From Gordonia amicalis NBRC 100051 = JCM 11271 (lineage in GTDB: Bacteria > Actinomycetota > Actinomycetes > Mycobacteriales > Mycobacteriaceae), in assembly GCF_000332995.1 (NCBI RefSeq), contig NZ_BANS01000005.1, positions 1 to 64,000 on the forward strand: DNA of 64,000 nt, written 5' to 3'. The stretch's first letter is position 1, and each line of letters starts with the position of its first letter. Under the pieces are notes generated by a model that made no database searches, was not told where the DNA came from, and saw nothing but the letters and a program-made list of their open reading frames with translations. Both the position numbers and the translations under genes were made by a program. Shown here in pieces: positions 17,073 through 25,412 of the stretch.

Positions 17073-17720
17073 ATGCCGCAGCTACTCAGAGTGCAGAATT
17101 TCGCGGTCTCGCAGGACGGGATCGGTGCAGGTGAGAATCAGACCTTCGAGAGGCCCTTCGGCGACACCGTCGAGCCCTGGGAACTGATGTCGTGGGCCGG
17201 GGCCACTGCCAGCTGGCCCAACCGCACCGATCCCGGCGGGACCCGGGGCCTCGACGACTACTTCACCCGGGACTTCACCCACAACATCGGCGCGGAGATC
17301 ATGGGCCGCAACAAGTTCGGTCATCAGCGCGGCCCGTGGACCGACCACGACTGGCAGGGGTGGTGGGGCGACGAACCGCCGTTCCACACCCCAGTCTTCG
17401 TCCTGACTCACCACCTCCGACCGTCGTTCACCCTGGGTGAGACCACTTTCCACTTCCTCGACGCCACACCGGCGGAGGCAGCCGAGAAGGCGAAAGCGGC
17501 AGCCGACGGCAAAGACGTCCGGATCGGTGGCGGCGTCAGCACCGTGCGGGAGTTCCTCGACGCAGATCTCATCGACACGCTGCACATCGCGGTCGCGCCC
17601 GTCACCTACGGGAACGGTCTGCGCCTGTGGGATTCGCCGGAGGACCTGGAGGATCGCTTCGAGCACGAGGCGATCCCGAGTCCCAGCGGAGTCACCCACC
17701 ATTTGTTCTGGCGGAAGTAG
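17073..17720 (+). CDS. Dihydrofolate-reductase-family protein (RibD C-terminal domain)
   Basis: A 215-aa single-domain protein of the RibD_C/DHFR fold, which uses NAD(P)H to reduce pteridine- or flavin-like substrates. The N-terminus (LLRVQNFAVSQDGIGAGENQ) and the GRNKFG, FVLTHH, IGGGVSTVREFL and VAPVTYGNGLRLW segments match the YwjB/YyaP-like branch. The substrate is unknown; it is not a confident folate enzyme. ATG 17073 was chosen because upstream in-frame sequence runs through tRNA-Asn. An imperfect inverted repeat lies at 16901-16962 in its leader. It precedes an isocitrate-lyase-family gene by 52 bp. Confidence 0.85.
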   Translation: MPQLLRVQNFAVSQDGIGAGENQTFERPFGDTVEPWELMSWAGATASWPNRTDPGGTRGLDDYFTRDFTHNIGAEIMGRNKFGHQRGPWTDHDWQGWWGDEPPFHTPVFVLTHHLRPSFTLGETTFHFLDATPAEAAEKAKAAADGKDVRIGGGVSTVREFLDADLIDTLHIAVAPVTYGNGLRLWDSPEDLEDRFEHEAIPSPSGVTHHLFWRK

Positions 17721-17772
17721 TTTTTCGCCAAGCCCCGGAATGTCTGCTGCGAGCGGGGTAGTTGTAGGGGTC

Positions 17773-18525
17773 ATGACGGAACTAGCCGACAAGGCCGCGA
17801 CTCTGCTCCAACTCCACAAACCGGGCGACCCGGTGATCCTGCCGACGGTGTGGGACGCATGGTCGGCGAACCTGGCGGTGTCCGCCGGGTTCACCGCACT
17901 CACCGTCGGCAGTCACCCGGTCTCCGATTCGATCGGCAAACCCGACAACGAGGGAATCGCCTTCGACGAGCTGACGACTCGGATCAAACAGATCACCGCA
18001 GCAGTCGACGTCCCGATCTCCGTCGACATCGAATCCGGCTACGGCGAAGACCCGAAGACGCTGATCGAGGGACTCATCGACGCCGGGGCCGTCGGCCTCA
18101 ACATCGAGGACACCGTCCACAGCGAAGGCGGCCGACTCCGCGAGGCGCAGGAACACGCCGACTTCGTGGGCGCATTGCGCGCAGCGTCGGACGCCACCGA
18201 TGTCCACGTCGTCATCAACGCCCGCACCGACCTGTTCATCAAGCAGGTCGGCGACGAGTCCGACCGCGTCGACCGTGCCATCGCCCGGATGAAGCTCTGC
18301 GCGGAGGCCGGAGCCGACGTGCTCTACCCGGTCGGCTTCCACGACGACGCCACGCAGAAGAGACTTGCCGACGAGTTGCCGCTTCCGGTCAACGCCATCG
18401 GGCACCCGACCAAGAACAACAAGGCGGCACTCGCCGCGCTCGGCGTCGGACGCGTGAGCTTCGGCCCGCTGTTCCAGAAGGTGCTCGCCGAACGGGCGGC
18501 CGAGGTGCTCGCTCCCTGGAAGTAG
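17773..18525 (+). CDS. Isocitrate lyase/PEP mutase superfamily protein
   Basis: A 250-aa TIM-barrel enzyme that probably forms or cleaves C-C or P-C bonds next to a carboxylate with Mg2+. Family motifs include LPTVWDAWSANLAVSAGF, SVDIESGYGED (metal-binding acids), GLNIEDTVHSEGG and VVINARTDLF. It lacks the KKCGH catalytic-cysteine loop of isocitrate and methylisocitrate lyases, so it belongs to the broad phosphonomutase-like, oxaloacetate-decarboxylase-like group. Substrate not predictable. It is on the same strand as its neighbours, with 55 bp to the following gene. Confidence 0.85.
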   Translation: MTELADKAATLLQLHKPGDPVILPTVWDAWSANLAVSAGFTALTVGSHPVSDSIGKPDNEGIAFDELTTRIKQITAAVDVPISVDIESGYGEDPKTLIEGLIDAGAVGLNIEDTVHSEGGRLREAQEHADFVGALRAASDATDVHVVINARTDLFIKQVGDESDRVDRAIARMKLCAEAGADVLYPVGFHDDATQKRLADELPLPVNAIGHPTKNNKAALAALGVGRVSFGPLFQKVLAERAAEVLAPWK

Positions 18526-18580
18526 GGTCGGACCGAGCGAATCGGGCGCGGGTGTCAGAGGTCGGGTTTACCGTCGGGAC

Positions 18581-19024
18581 ATGGCACTCAGCAAGAGCGA
18601 ACGAGAAGCGTTTCTGGCAGAACCGCATGTCGCGGCGCTGTCTGTGGAAGCCGAACCGGGGAGGGCGCCGCTGACGGTGCCGATCTGGTACCACTACACA
18701 CCCGGCGGAAGACCGTGGGTGCTCACCGGCACCGAGTCCCGGAAGCTGAATCTCATCCGGGCGGCGGGACGGTTCACCCTCATGGTCGACGAGGTGTCGC
18801 CGCGGCTGAAGTACGTATCGGTGTCCGGCAACGCCGTCGACATGGTCGCCGGAACCCGAGACGACCTGCGCGAGTTGGCCTCTCGGTACCTCCCGCCGCA
18901 GGCCGTCGAACCGTACATCGAGATGGCGGAGAAGGAGCACGGCCCGCAGACCAAGCTGTACCTCGACCCCGAGCAGTGGGTGTCACTGGACCTCGGCAGC
19001 CTCGGAGATCTGCCGGTCATATGA
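18581..19024 (+). CDS. Pyridoxamine-5'-phosphate-oxidase-like flavin/F420-binding protein
   Basis: A 147-aa split-beta-barrel protein (PNPOx-like fold). The start FLAEPHVAALSVEAEPGRAP and the segment LTVPIWYHYTPGGRPWVLTG are typical of actinobacterial members that bind FMN or deazaflavin F420. The middle part (RFTLMVDEVSPRLKYVSVSG) supplies the dimer strand. Its reaction is unknown. ATG 18581 is the only good start. Confidence 0.82.
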   Translation: MALSKSEREAFLAEPHVAALSVEAEPGRAPLTVPIWYHYTPGGRPWVLTGTESRKLNLIRAAGRFTLMVDEVSPRLKYVSVSGNAVDMVAGTRDDLRELASRYLPPQAVEPYIEMAEKEHGPQTKLYLDPEQWVSLDLGSLGDLPVI

Positions 19025-19066
19025 CGCCGGACACAGTGCCCGACGCGGCATCGCTACATTGAACCC

Positions 19067-19912
19067 ATGCCGAAGCCTCGTCAGACCTCCGACGCCCCCG
19101 ACGCCACCCCGGCGACGACCGACGTCGAAGATGGCGTGACCCCGCTCGACGGCGAGCAGTTCCTGCAGGCCAACCGCACGAACCGGGAGAAGTTCCGGGC
19201 CGAGGCGGAGGCCAGGGCGGCAAAGGCCGCACGCAAGGCGGGGCGTCGTGGGGAAGCAGACGACGCCGTCGTCGAGGGCGAGACCGAGCCGGACAGCACG
19301 GAAGCACGGGCCACGGGGGAGTCCGCTGAGGACCGCACACCCCGCAAGCTCGACCGGAAAGCCGCCACCGGCAAGAACAATCGCTGGACCGGCTGGGCGA
19401 CCGGTCTCGGCAAGAAGACGTGGGCGGTCGTCGCGTTGACGGCCGTCGCCGTTGTGCTCACGGCGTCGACCGCGGTCCTGGCCGTCGCCTACGTCGACGC
19501 CGACCGCCGGGCCGACACCGCGGTCAGCACGATCGACACGACGATCCTCGACACCGCCCGCAAGTACGCCACCGAGATCACGACCTACAACTCGGCCGAC
19601 TATTCGGACCTCGACCGTCGAATCCGGGAGATCTCGACCCCCGCGTTCACCCAGACCTACATCGAGTCCTCGCAGGACGCCCGTCGCGGCTCCACCGACG
19701 CAGAAGCGGTGTCGACCGCGAAAGCCGACAACGCCGGCATCATGTCCCTCGACGAGGGGAAGGCCGTCGTGCTCGTCACCCTCGACCAGACCATCAAGTC
19801 GCCGCAGACCGCGAAACAGTTCCCCGAGGGATTCCCGTACCAGTCGCGGGTGAAGGTGACGTTGGTCCAGAACGACGGTCGCTGGCTGATGGACGACTTC
19901 GCGGTGCTGTAG
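19067..19912 (+). CDS. Mce-associated-type membrane protein
   Basis: A 281-aa protein with a charged, Ala/Glu/Lys-rich cytoplasmic N-terminus (residues 1-120), one membrane helix at about 123-145 (VVALTAVAVVLTASTAVLAV) and an outside domain of about 135 residues. The layout and the closing YQSRVKVTLVQNDGRWLMDD resemble Mce-associated proteins, which accompany lipid-import Mce systems in actinobacteria. No mce genes are in this window, so its partner is unknown. It is followed by dispersed repeats. Confidence 0.7.
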   Translation: MPKPRQTSDAPDATPATTDVEDGVTPLDGEQFLQANRTNREKFRAEAEARAAKAARKAGRRGEADDAVVEGETEPDSTEARATGESAEDRTPRKLDRKAATGKNNRWTGWATGLGKKTWAVVALTAVAVVLTASTAVLAVAYVDADRRADTAVSTIDTTILDTARKYATEITTYNSADYSDLDRRIREISTPAFTQTYIESSQDARRGSTDAEAVSTAKADNAGIMSLDEGKAVVLVTLDQTIKSPQTAKQFPEGFPYQSRVKVTLVQNDGRWLMDDFAVL

Positions 19913-19916
19913 GGCT

Positions 19917-20060
19917 GGTTTCGACGCGACGCCTCGCGTCGCTCGGTGTCGGCTCAACCGGCAGGGGGGTGCGGTGAACGGGGTTTCGACGCGACGCCTC
20001 GCTCCGCTCGGTGTCGGCTCAACCGGCAGGACGACGCTCGGCGTCGGCTCAACGAGCGGG
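19917..20060 (+). repeat. GGTTTCGAC...GGCTCAACCGGCAG repeats, locus 1
   Basis: Two near-identical 48-bp copies lie at 19917-19964 and 19982-20029, followed by a degraded third ending GTCGGCTCAACGAGCGG. Each begins GGTTTCGACGCGACGCCTCG and ends GTCGGCTCAACCGGCAG. The same family occurs at 54799-54960. They sit between convergent genes (Mce-associated protein and tetR). Confidence 0.75.
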
Positions 20061-20068
20061 GCTTCGAC

Positions 20069-21280
20069 TCAGCCGTTCTCTCCCAACAGGATTCGCGTCG
20101 ACGGCGCCTCGATGCGCTCAGGGGAGGGTTGTGGTCTCAATCGCGTCAGGTCGGTGACGACGTTGAGCGCGGCGTGCACCAGGAAGCGGGCGTGGGTGAT
20201 CGAGAGGTTTTCGCGTTCGCGGCTCACCCAGGTCGCCCACTCTTCCACGGTGATGCGCTGCTGGTTGCGGAGCGCGTTCCGCGCCTCCGGGGTGGCGTGG
20301 CCGATCTCGGTCTCGTAGACGCTGATCAGATCGGTTGTGCTGCAAGTCAACCGGACGTATCTGTGAACCATGCCGACGATTGCCTCGCGTGGTGTCGTCG
20401 AGTTGGCCAGGGCGTCGGAGATGGCGCTGGTGACGCGATCGGTCGCCCGCCAGAACGCGGCCTCGAGGATGGCGACCTTGCTCGGGAAGTGGCGGTACAC
20501 GCCGGATGCCGGTAGGTCGGCGGCATGGGCGATGTCTTCGATGGTCACGTCGCGGAATCCGCGGGCCGCGAAGAGGTTGATCGCCTCGGTCAGGATGATC
20601 TCGCGTTTCGCGGCCGGCGCGAGGCCGTGAACGCCGGAGGCCACCGGTTCCACCGGATCGGGGAGGTCGACGTCGAGGAGGCTCATCGCGGCGTCGGGAA
20701 TGAGGCTGGTGACCTCGCGTGCGGGCAGCGAGGCGCGGTGGGTGGTCGGACTGGCGGCGACGCTGGTCATCGCGGCGGCGATCAGATTCGCGTCAGCATC
20801 ACCGAGCCCGGGACGAAGACGTCGCGCAGCCGCTCGGACGCGCCGGTGCTGATGGACGACGACATCCCGGACGATGGCGCGATCGTCCGGCTCGAGATAC
20901 CGGGACTCCCACCGGTAGAGGCCACCCTTGCGACGGTTCTCGAACGAGGCGGCCGTGATCGCCACGAGAAGGGAGCGCAGCTCGTCGTCGCCACCGGTCT
21001 CCACCGCGTCGAGTGCGGACCGCAGCGACTGCGCGAGTACGGCGGTCGTCTCGGCGAACAGTGCGTACTTGTTCGGGAAGTGCCTGTACAGCGCGGGCGC
21101 GGAGATCCCGACCGCGTCGGCGATGTCCTCGAGACGGACCGCGTGATAGCCGCCGTCACTGAATGCCTTGGCCGACGCGTCGACGATGAGTCGTCTCCGG
21201 TCGGCGGGGCGGCGGCGTCGGGTGCCCGGAGCATCGGTCTGGGACGTCTCGGAAGGCGGCGTCCCCGGGCGCACGGTCAT
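20069..21280 (-). CDS. Double-domain TetR-family regulator
   Basis: A 403-aa protein formed of two complete TetR units. The first helix-turn-helix lies at residues about 25-75 (LEDIADAVGISAPALYRHFP) and the second at about 225-275 (IEDIAHAADLPASGVYRHFP), each followed by a ligand-binding-type helical domain. ATG 21280 fits the start; upstream in-frame codons are not conserved-looking. It is divergent from the enoyl-CoA hydratase and FadD5-like genes, with a dyad operator candidate between them, so control of that lipid operon, probably with an acyl-CoA ligand, is likely but inferred. Confidence 0.88.
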   Translation of the reverse strand: MTVRPGTPPSETSQTDAPGTRRRRPADRRRLIVDASAKAFSDGGYHAVRLEDIADAVGISAPALYRHFPNKYALFAETTAVLAQSLRSALDAVETGGDDELRSLLVAITAASFENRRKGGLYRWESRYLEPDDRAIVRDVVVHQHRRVRAAARRLRPGLGDADANLIAAAMTSVAASPTTHRASLPAREVTSLIPDAAMSLLDVDLPDPVEPVASGVHGLAPAAKREIILTEAINLFAARGFRDVTIEDIAHAADLPASGVYRHFPSKVAILEAAFWRATDRVTSAISDALANSTTPREAIVGMVHRYVRLTCSTTDLISVYETEIGHATPEARNALRNQQRITVEEWATWVSRERENLSITHARFLVHAALNVVTDLTRLRPQPSPERIEAPSTRILLGENG

Positions 21281-21364
21281 GGCGACCCACTCTAGCCGGA
21301 TACGACGTTCACGAGACACATTCCGGTGCCTCGACCAAAAACACCAGGAAGAATCGTTGGAACG

Positions 21365-21390
21365 CGAGAATAAGTTAACCAAGATTCTCG
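21365..21390. promoter_or_regulatory. Candidate TetR operator between tetR and the ech-fadD operon
   Basis: CGAGAAT (21365-21371) and ATTCTCG (21384-21390) form a perfect 7-bp inverted repeat with a 12-bp spacer, in an AT-rich island that also holds GTTAAC. It is in the divergent intergenic region, which is where a TetR regulator would act. Confidence 0.5.
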
Positions 21391-21479
21391 TGATCTGCGT
21401 CGCACTGTGGTAAAAATCTAGGCGATGGCACAGATGGGATCACCTGTGTCTATTTGTCCGGTCACCAGTGGGGAGAACA

Positions 21480-22285
21480 GTGAGCGACGAGACCAGCCAG
21501 AGCGCAATCGTGACCTCGGTCGACGACCGCGGGGTTGCGCGGCTGACGATTTCCGTCCGGGGAAGATGAACGCTCTCGACACCGAGGCGAACCTCGGCAT
21601 CAGGGCTGCGATGGAGCAGTGGTCGTCGAGTGACGACGTCCGGGTCATCGTGATCGACGGTGCGGGCGGAAGCTTCAGCGCCGGGGCCGATGTCGTCTCC
21701 ATCAACTCGCAGTCGACCGCCAACGGGTCGTCGGGGCTCGACCCCGACCAGGCCCGCGGGATCATCTCCGCCGGTTCCGAGCTCGTGCGCGCGGTGCGGT
21801 CGGTCCAGGTCCCGGTCATCGCCTCCGTCGACGGACCGGCCGCGGGAATCGGCGCCTCGCTGGCTCTGGCCGCCGACCTCATCTACACGACCCAGCGGTC
21901 GTACTTCCTGCTCGCCTTCATCAACATCGGTCTGATGCCCGACGGTGGCGCGTCGATGCTGTTCACCTCGGCCGTGGGCCGGGTCCGCGCCAATGAGCTC
22001 GCCCTCCTCGGTGAGAAGCTCCGCGCGCCGGAGGCTCTCGCCGCGGGCCTGATCAACGGGGTCTACGACGATCGCGCCGCACTCGACGAAGCTGTCGACA
22101 AGGTCGCCGCGAAGCTGGCCGGCAAGAGCCGCTCCGCGCTGCGCCTGACGAAGTCGGCCCTCGACGCACACACGATGTCCGGCTTCGAAGCGGCCATCGA
22201 GCGGGAACTCGAAGGCCAGACCGAACTGCTGCAGTCGCCGGAGTTCCAGGCCGCCATCGCCGCCTTCGCGGGCGCCCAGAAGTGA
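21480..22285 (+). CDS. Enoyl-CoA hydratase/isomerase (crotonase) with an apparent frameshift near 21551
   Basis: Predicted to hydrate or isomerise enoyl-CoA in fatty-acid breakdown. A GTG at 21480 with a strong ribosome site (GGGGAG) opens a frame encoding SDETSQSAIVTSVDDRGVAR then LTIS, the normal crotonase beginning, but this frame ends at TGA 21567. The next family residues, RPGKMNALDTEANLGIRAAM, are in another frame and continue to 22285. One missing base around 21549-21554 would rejoin them as LTIS-RPGKMNALD. The remainder is intact: GAGGSFSAGADV, the oxyanion Gly pair, SVDGPAAGIGASLALAADL and INIGLMPDGG. If only ATG 21566 is used, 239 residues without the first strand result. Whether this is mutation, sequence error or programmed shift is open. 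It is followed by the fadD5-like gene. Confidence 0.75.
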
Positions 22286-22370
22286 ACCTCGGCCCACGCC
22301 GAACACTCACCACCACACACGTTTTCACCCATCGCTCGACACGATGAAAGACAACAAGGAGACCGATCGT

Positions 22371-23975
22371 ATGACCGCGACCGTCGACACCGTCACCGAC
22401 CTCGCCACCGAACCGCTGCGCTCGCGCCGCAACCACTGGATCAACCAGGTCAAGCGCCACGCCTTCATGAACCCCGACGGCCCGGCCCTGAAGTTCCTCG
22501 GGAAGGTCACCACCTGGAAGGAGCTCGACGAACGGACCCGCGCCTTCGCCGCGGCGCTGACCCGTCGCGGCGTCGGGTTCGGTGACCGGATCCTCATCGT
22601 CCTGCTCAACCGCACCGAGTATGTCGAAGCGACGTTGGGTGCCAACCTGATCGGCGCCATCCCGGTGCCGGTGAACATCCGCATGAGCCCCGCCGAGATC
22701 GCCTTCCTGGTCAACGACAGCGGCGCCAAGGTCGTCGTCACCGAAACCCTGCTCGCCCCGCTCGTCGATGCCGTCGCGGCCTCGACCAATGCGATCGACC
22801 ACATCGTCGTCGTGGGGGGATCCGACAAGGACAACCACCTCGATTACGAGGCGCTCGTCGCCGAGGACTCCTCGGATCTGCCGGAGATCGACGTCCCCGA
22901 AGAGACCGTCGCGCTGATCATGTACACCTCGGGCACCACCGGAAAGCCCAAGGGCGCCATGCTCACCCACACCAACCTGCAGGCGCAGGCAGCCACCTGC
23001 ATGCAGGCGCTGCACACCCGGTCCGACGACATCGGCTCGTGCGTCGCGCCGATGTTCCACATCGCCGGGCTTGGTGCCATGACGCCGCTGTTCTACATGG
23101 GGGCACTGTCGGTCATCCACCCACTCGGAGCGTTCGACCCGAACGACATGCTCGACACCATCGAGCGAGAGGGCACCACCTCGATCTTCCTGGTGCCGGC
23201 TCAGTGGCAGGCCGTGTGCGCCGCCCAGCAGGCCAAGCCGCGCGACCTGAAGCTGCGCGTGATCAGCTGGGGCGCGGCCCCGGCCTCGGACACCGTGCTG
23301 CGCGCGATGAACGAGACCTTCCCGGACGCGCTGAACGTCGCGGTCTTCGGTCAGACCGAGATGTCGCCGATCACCTGCGTACTCGAAGGCAAGGACGCCC
23401 TGCGCAAGATCGGCTCGATCGGCAAGGTCGTGCCCGCGGTGACCGCCCGCGTCATCGACCCGGAGGGCAACGACGTCGCCCAGGGTGAGGTCGGCGAGAT
23501 CGTCTACCGCGGACCCAACATGATGAAGGGCTACTGGCAGAACGAGCAGGGGACCGCCGACGCCTTCGCCGGTGGCTGGTTCCACTCCGGCGACCTCGTG
23601 CGTCAGGATGAGGAGGGGTTCCTCTACGTCGTCGACCGCGCCAAGGACATGATCATCTCGGGTGGCGAGAACATCTACTGCGCCGAGGTCGAAAACGTGC
23701 TGTTCGGTCACCCGAGCATCAGCGAGGCGGCGATCATCGGTCGCGCGCACGAGAAGTGGGGCGAGGTGCCGGTCGCGGTCGTCGTCCCCGCCGCAGGCGT
23801 CGAGGATCTGACCCTCGCCGACCTCGAGCCGTACCTGAACGAGAACCTGGCCCGCTTCAAGCACCCCAAGGACCTGGTCATCGTCGAGGAACTGCCGCGC
23901 AACGCCGGTGGCAAGGTCGTCAAGCCGACCCTGCGTCAGACCTACGGGTCCAAGGACGCCGGTCTGGCGAACTGA
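22371..23975 (+). CDS. Acyl-CoA synthetase, FadD5-like
   Basis: Activates a carboxylic acid (probably a fatty acid) to its CoA thioester through an acyl-adenylate. The 534-aa protein starts at ATG 22371 after AAGGAG (8-base spacing). The adenylate-binding P-loop is YTSGTTGKPKG at residues 185-195; later motifs are FGQTEMSP, GWFHSGDLVRQDEEGFLYVVDR, and the C-terminal Lys in NAGGKVVK. Over its length it resembles M. tuberculosis FadD5 (Rv0166), including NWVNQLERHA-like and VPAQWQAVC segments. Here it is paired with an enoyl-CoA hydratase and not with mce genes. A strong terminator follows. Confidence 0.92.
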   Translation: MTATVDTVTDLATEPLRSRRNHWINQVKRHAFMNPDGPALKFLGKVTTWKELDERTRAFAAALTRRGVGFGDRILIVLLNRTEYVEATLGANLIGAIPVPVNIRMSPAEIAFLVNDSGAKVVVTETLLAPLVDAVAASTNAIDHIVVVGGSDKDNHLDYEALVAEDSSDLPEIDVPEETVALIMYTSGTTGKPKGAMLTHTNLQAQAATCMQALHTRSDDIGSCVAPMFHIAGLGAMTPLFYMGALSVIHPLGAFDPNDMLDTIEREGTTSIFLVPAQWQAVCAAQQAKPRDLKLRVISWGAAPASDTVLRAMNETFPDALNVAVFGQTEMSPITCVLEGKDALRKIGSIGKVVPAVTARVIDPEGNDVAQGEVGEIVYRGPNMMKGYWQNEQGTADAFAGGWFHSGDLVRQDEEGFLYVVDRAKDMIISGGENIYCAEVENVLFGHPSISEAAIIGRAHEKWGEVPVAVVVPAAGVEDLTLADLEPYLNENLARFKHPKDLVIVEELPRNAGGKVVKPTLRQTYGSKDAGLAN

Positions 23976-24031
23976 CCGCTTCGATCGTTTCTTCGGCCCG
24001 TCCGGGCCCGCGCTGATCGGCGCACACACTC

Positions 24032-24065
24032 CGACCTGGGCGCGTGTTCCCAAGCGCCCAGGTCG
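24032..24065 (+). terminator. Hairpin terminator after the fadD5-like gene
   Basis: A perfect 12-bp stem CGACCTGGGCGC / GCGCCCAGGTCG with a 10-base loop, followed by CCGTGTTT. Confidence 0.8.
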
Positions 24066-24152
24066 CCGTGTTTCCAGCGTCTCGACGGTCCGTCGAACGG
24101 CGTAGGGAGTCGATGGAACACGGACTAGGACACGTTCCAATTTTGTGGTTGA

Positions 24153-24166
24153 GTGACTACAGTCAC
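24153..24166. promoter_or_regulatory. Palindrome in the alcohol dehydrogenase promoter region
   Basis: GTGACT-AC-AGTCAC is a perfect palindrome apart from its two central bases. It overlaps a possible -10 element TACAGT (24158-24163) with a weak TTCCAA 17 bp upstream, so a factor bound here could repress the dehydrogenase gene. Confidence 0.4.
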
Positions 24167-24233
24167 AAGCGTCGGCAACGACGCGGGTAGACCTCCCGGG
24201 GCGAGACGTTGCCGGGTCGAACGGAGGAGATCA

Positions 24234-25364
24234 GTGAAGACCAAAGGTGCGCTGCTGCGCGAGAACAACAAGCCGTGGGCGATCGAGGAGATCGAGATCG
24301 GTGACCCCAAGGCGCACGAGATCAAGATCAAGATGGAAGCAGCAGGCATGTGCCACTCCGATCACCATCTGGTGACCGGTGGCATCCCCATGGCGGGTTT
24401 CCCGATCCTGGGTGGGCACGAGGGTGCCGGCGTCGTCGCCGAGGTCGGCGAGGGTGTCACCGATTTCGAGGTCGGCGACCACGTCGTGCTGTCGTTCATC
24501 CCGTCGTGTGGCAAGTGTCCGTCGTGCCAGTCGGGCATGGCCAACCTGTGCGACTTCGGCGCCATGCTGCTGCAGGGCGAAGCCGTGTCGGACAACACCT
24601 TCCGCATCCAGACGGCAGCCGGCGAGAACGTCTACCCGATGACCTTGCTTGGCACCTTCGCGCCCTATATGGTGGTGCACGAGGCGTCGGCGGTGAAGAT
24701 CGACAAGGACATCCCGTTCGAGGTCGCCGCTCTGTGCGGCTGCGGCGTCCCCACCGGCTACGGCTCGTCGACCCGCAGCGGTGACGTCCGCCCCGGCGAG
24801 GACGTGGCCATCGTGGGCGTCGGCGGCGTCGGTACGGCAGCCCTGCAGGGGGCGGTCATCTCGGGTGCCCGCAACGTGTTCGCCATCGATCCGGTGGAGT
24901 GGAAGCGTGAGCAGGCGTTGAAGTTCGGGGCCACCGCGGCATTCGCATCGGTCGAAGAGGCCGCCATGGCCATCGCGGAGACCACCCACGGCGGTATGTG
25001 CCAGAAGGTGATCGTCACCGTCGGTGAGGTCCACGGCAAGGATGTCGATCTGTGGATGGGGATCACCGGCAAGGGCGGCACCTGTGTGCTGACCGGTATG
25101 GGCAACATGCTCGAGAGCGACGTGACCCTGAACCTCGCCATGCTGACGCTGCTGCAGAAGAACCTGCAGGGCTCCATCTTCGGCGGCGCCAATCCCAAGC
25201 TCGACCTCCCGCAGCTGCTCTCGATGTACAAGATCGGCAAGCTCAACATCGCCGACATGATCACCCGCCAGTACCGCCTGGACCAGATCAACGAGGGCTA
25301 CCAGGACATGCTGGAAGGCCGCAACATTCGCGGTGTCATCCGCTACACCGAAGAGGATTGGTGA
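24234..25364 (+). CDS. NDMA-dependent-type zinc alcohol dehydrogenase
   Basis: A 376-aa medium-chain dehydrogenase oxidising alcohols with tightly bound NAD. The catalytic zinc ligands are in GMCHSDHH and GGHEGAGVV, and the structural zinc lobe is CGKCPSCQSGMANLCD. The Rossmann region is VAIVGVGGVGTAALQGA, followed by the Asp in AIDPVEWKR. The length and the tail (NIADMITRQYRLDQINEGYQ) match the actinobacterial NDMA-dependent group, which passes electrons to a redox partner rather than releasing NADH; M. tuberculosis AdhE1 is similar. GTG 24234 follows GGAGGAG. The following serine hydrolase may share its transcript. Confidence 0.9.
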   Translation: MKTKGALLRENNKPWAIEEIEIGDPKAHEIKIKMEAAGMCHSDHHLVTGGIPMAGFPILGGHEGAGVVAEVGEGVTDFEVGDHVVLSFIPSCGKCPSCQSGMANLCDFGAMLLQGEAVSDNTFRIQTAAGENVYPMTLLGTFAPYMVVHEASAVKIDKDIPFEVAALCGCGVPTGYGSSTRSGDVRPGEDVAIVGVGGVGTAALQGAVISGARNVFAIDPVEWKREQALKFGATAAFASVEEAAMAIAETTHGGMCQKVIVTVGEVHGKDVDLWMGITGKGGTCVLTGMGNMLESDVTLNLAMLTLLQKNLQGSIFGGANPKLDLPQLLSMYKIGKLNIADMITRQYRLDQINEGYQDMLEGRNIRGVIRYTEEDW

Positions 25365-25412
25365 GCCCTGTGCCCACCGGCCGGCACGCGTCCACGGGTA
25401 ACGTGACCCGAT

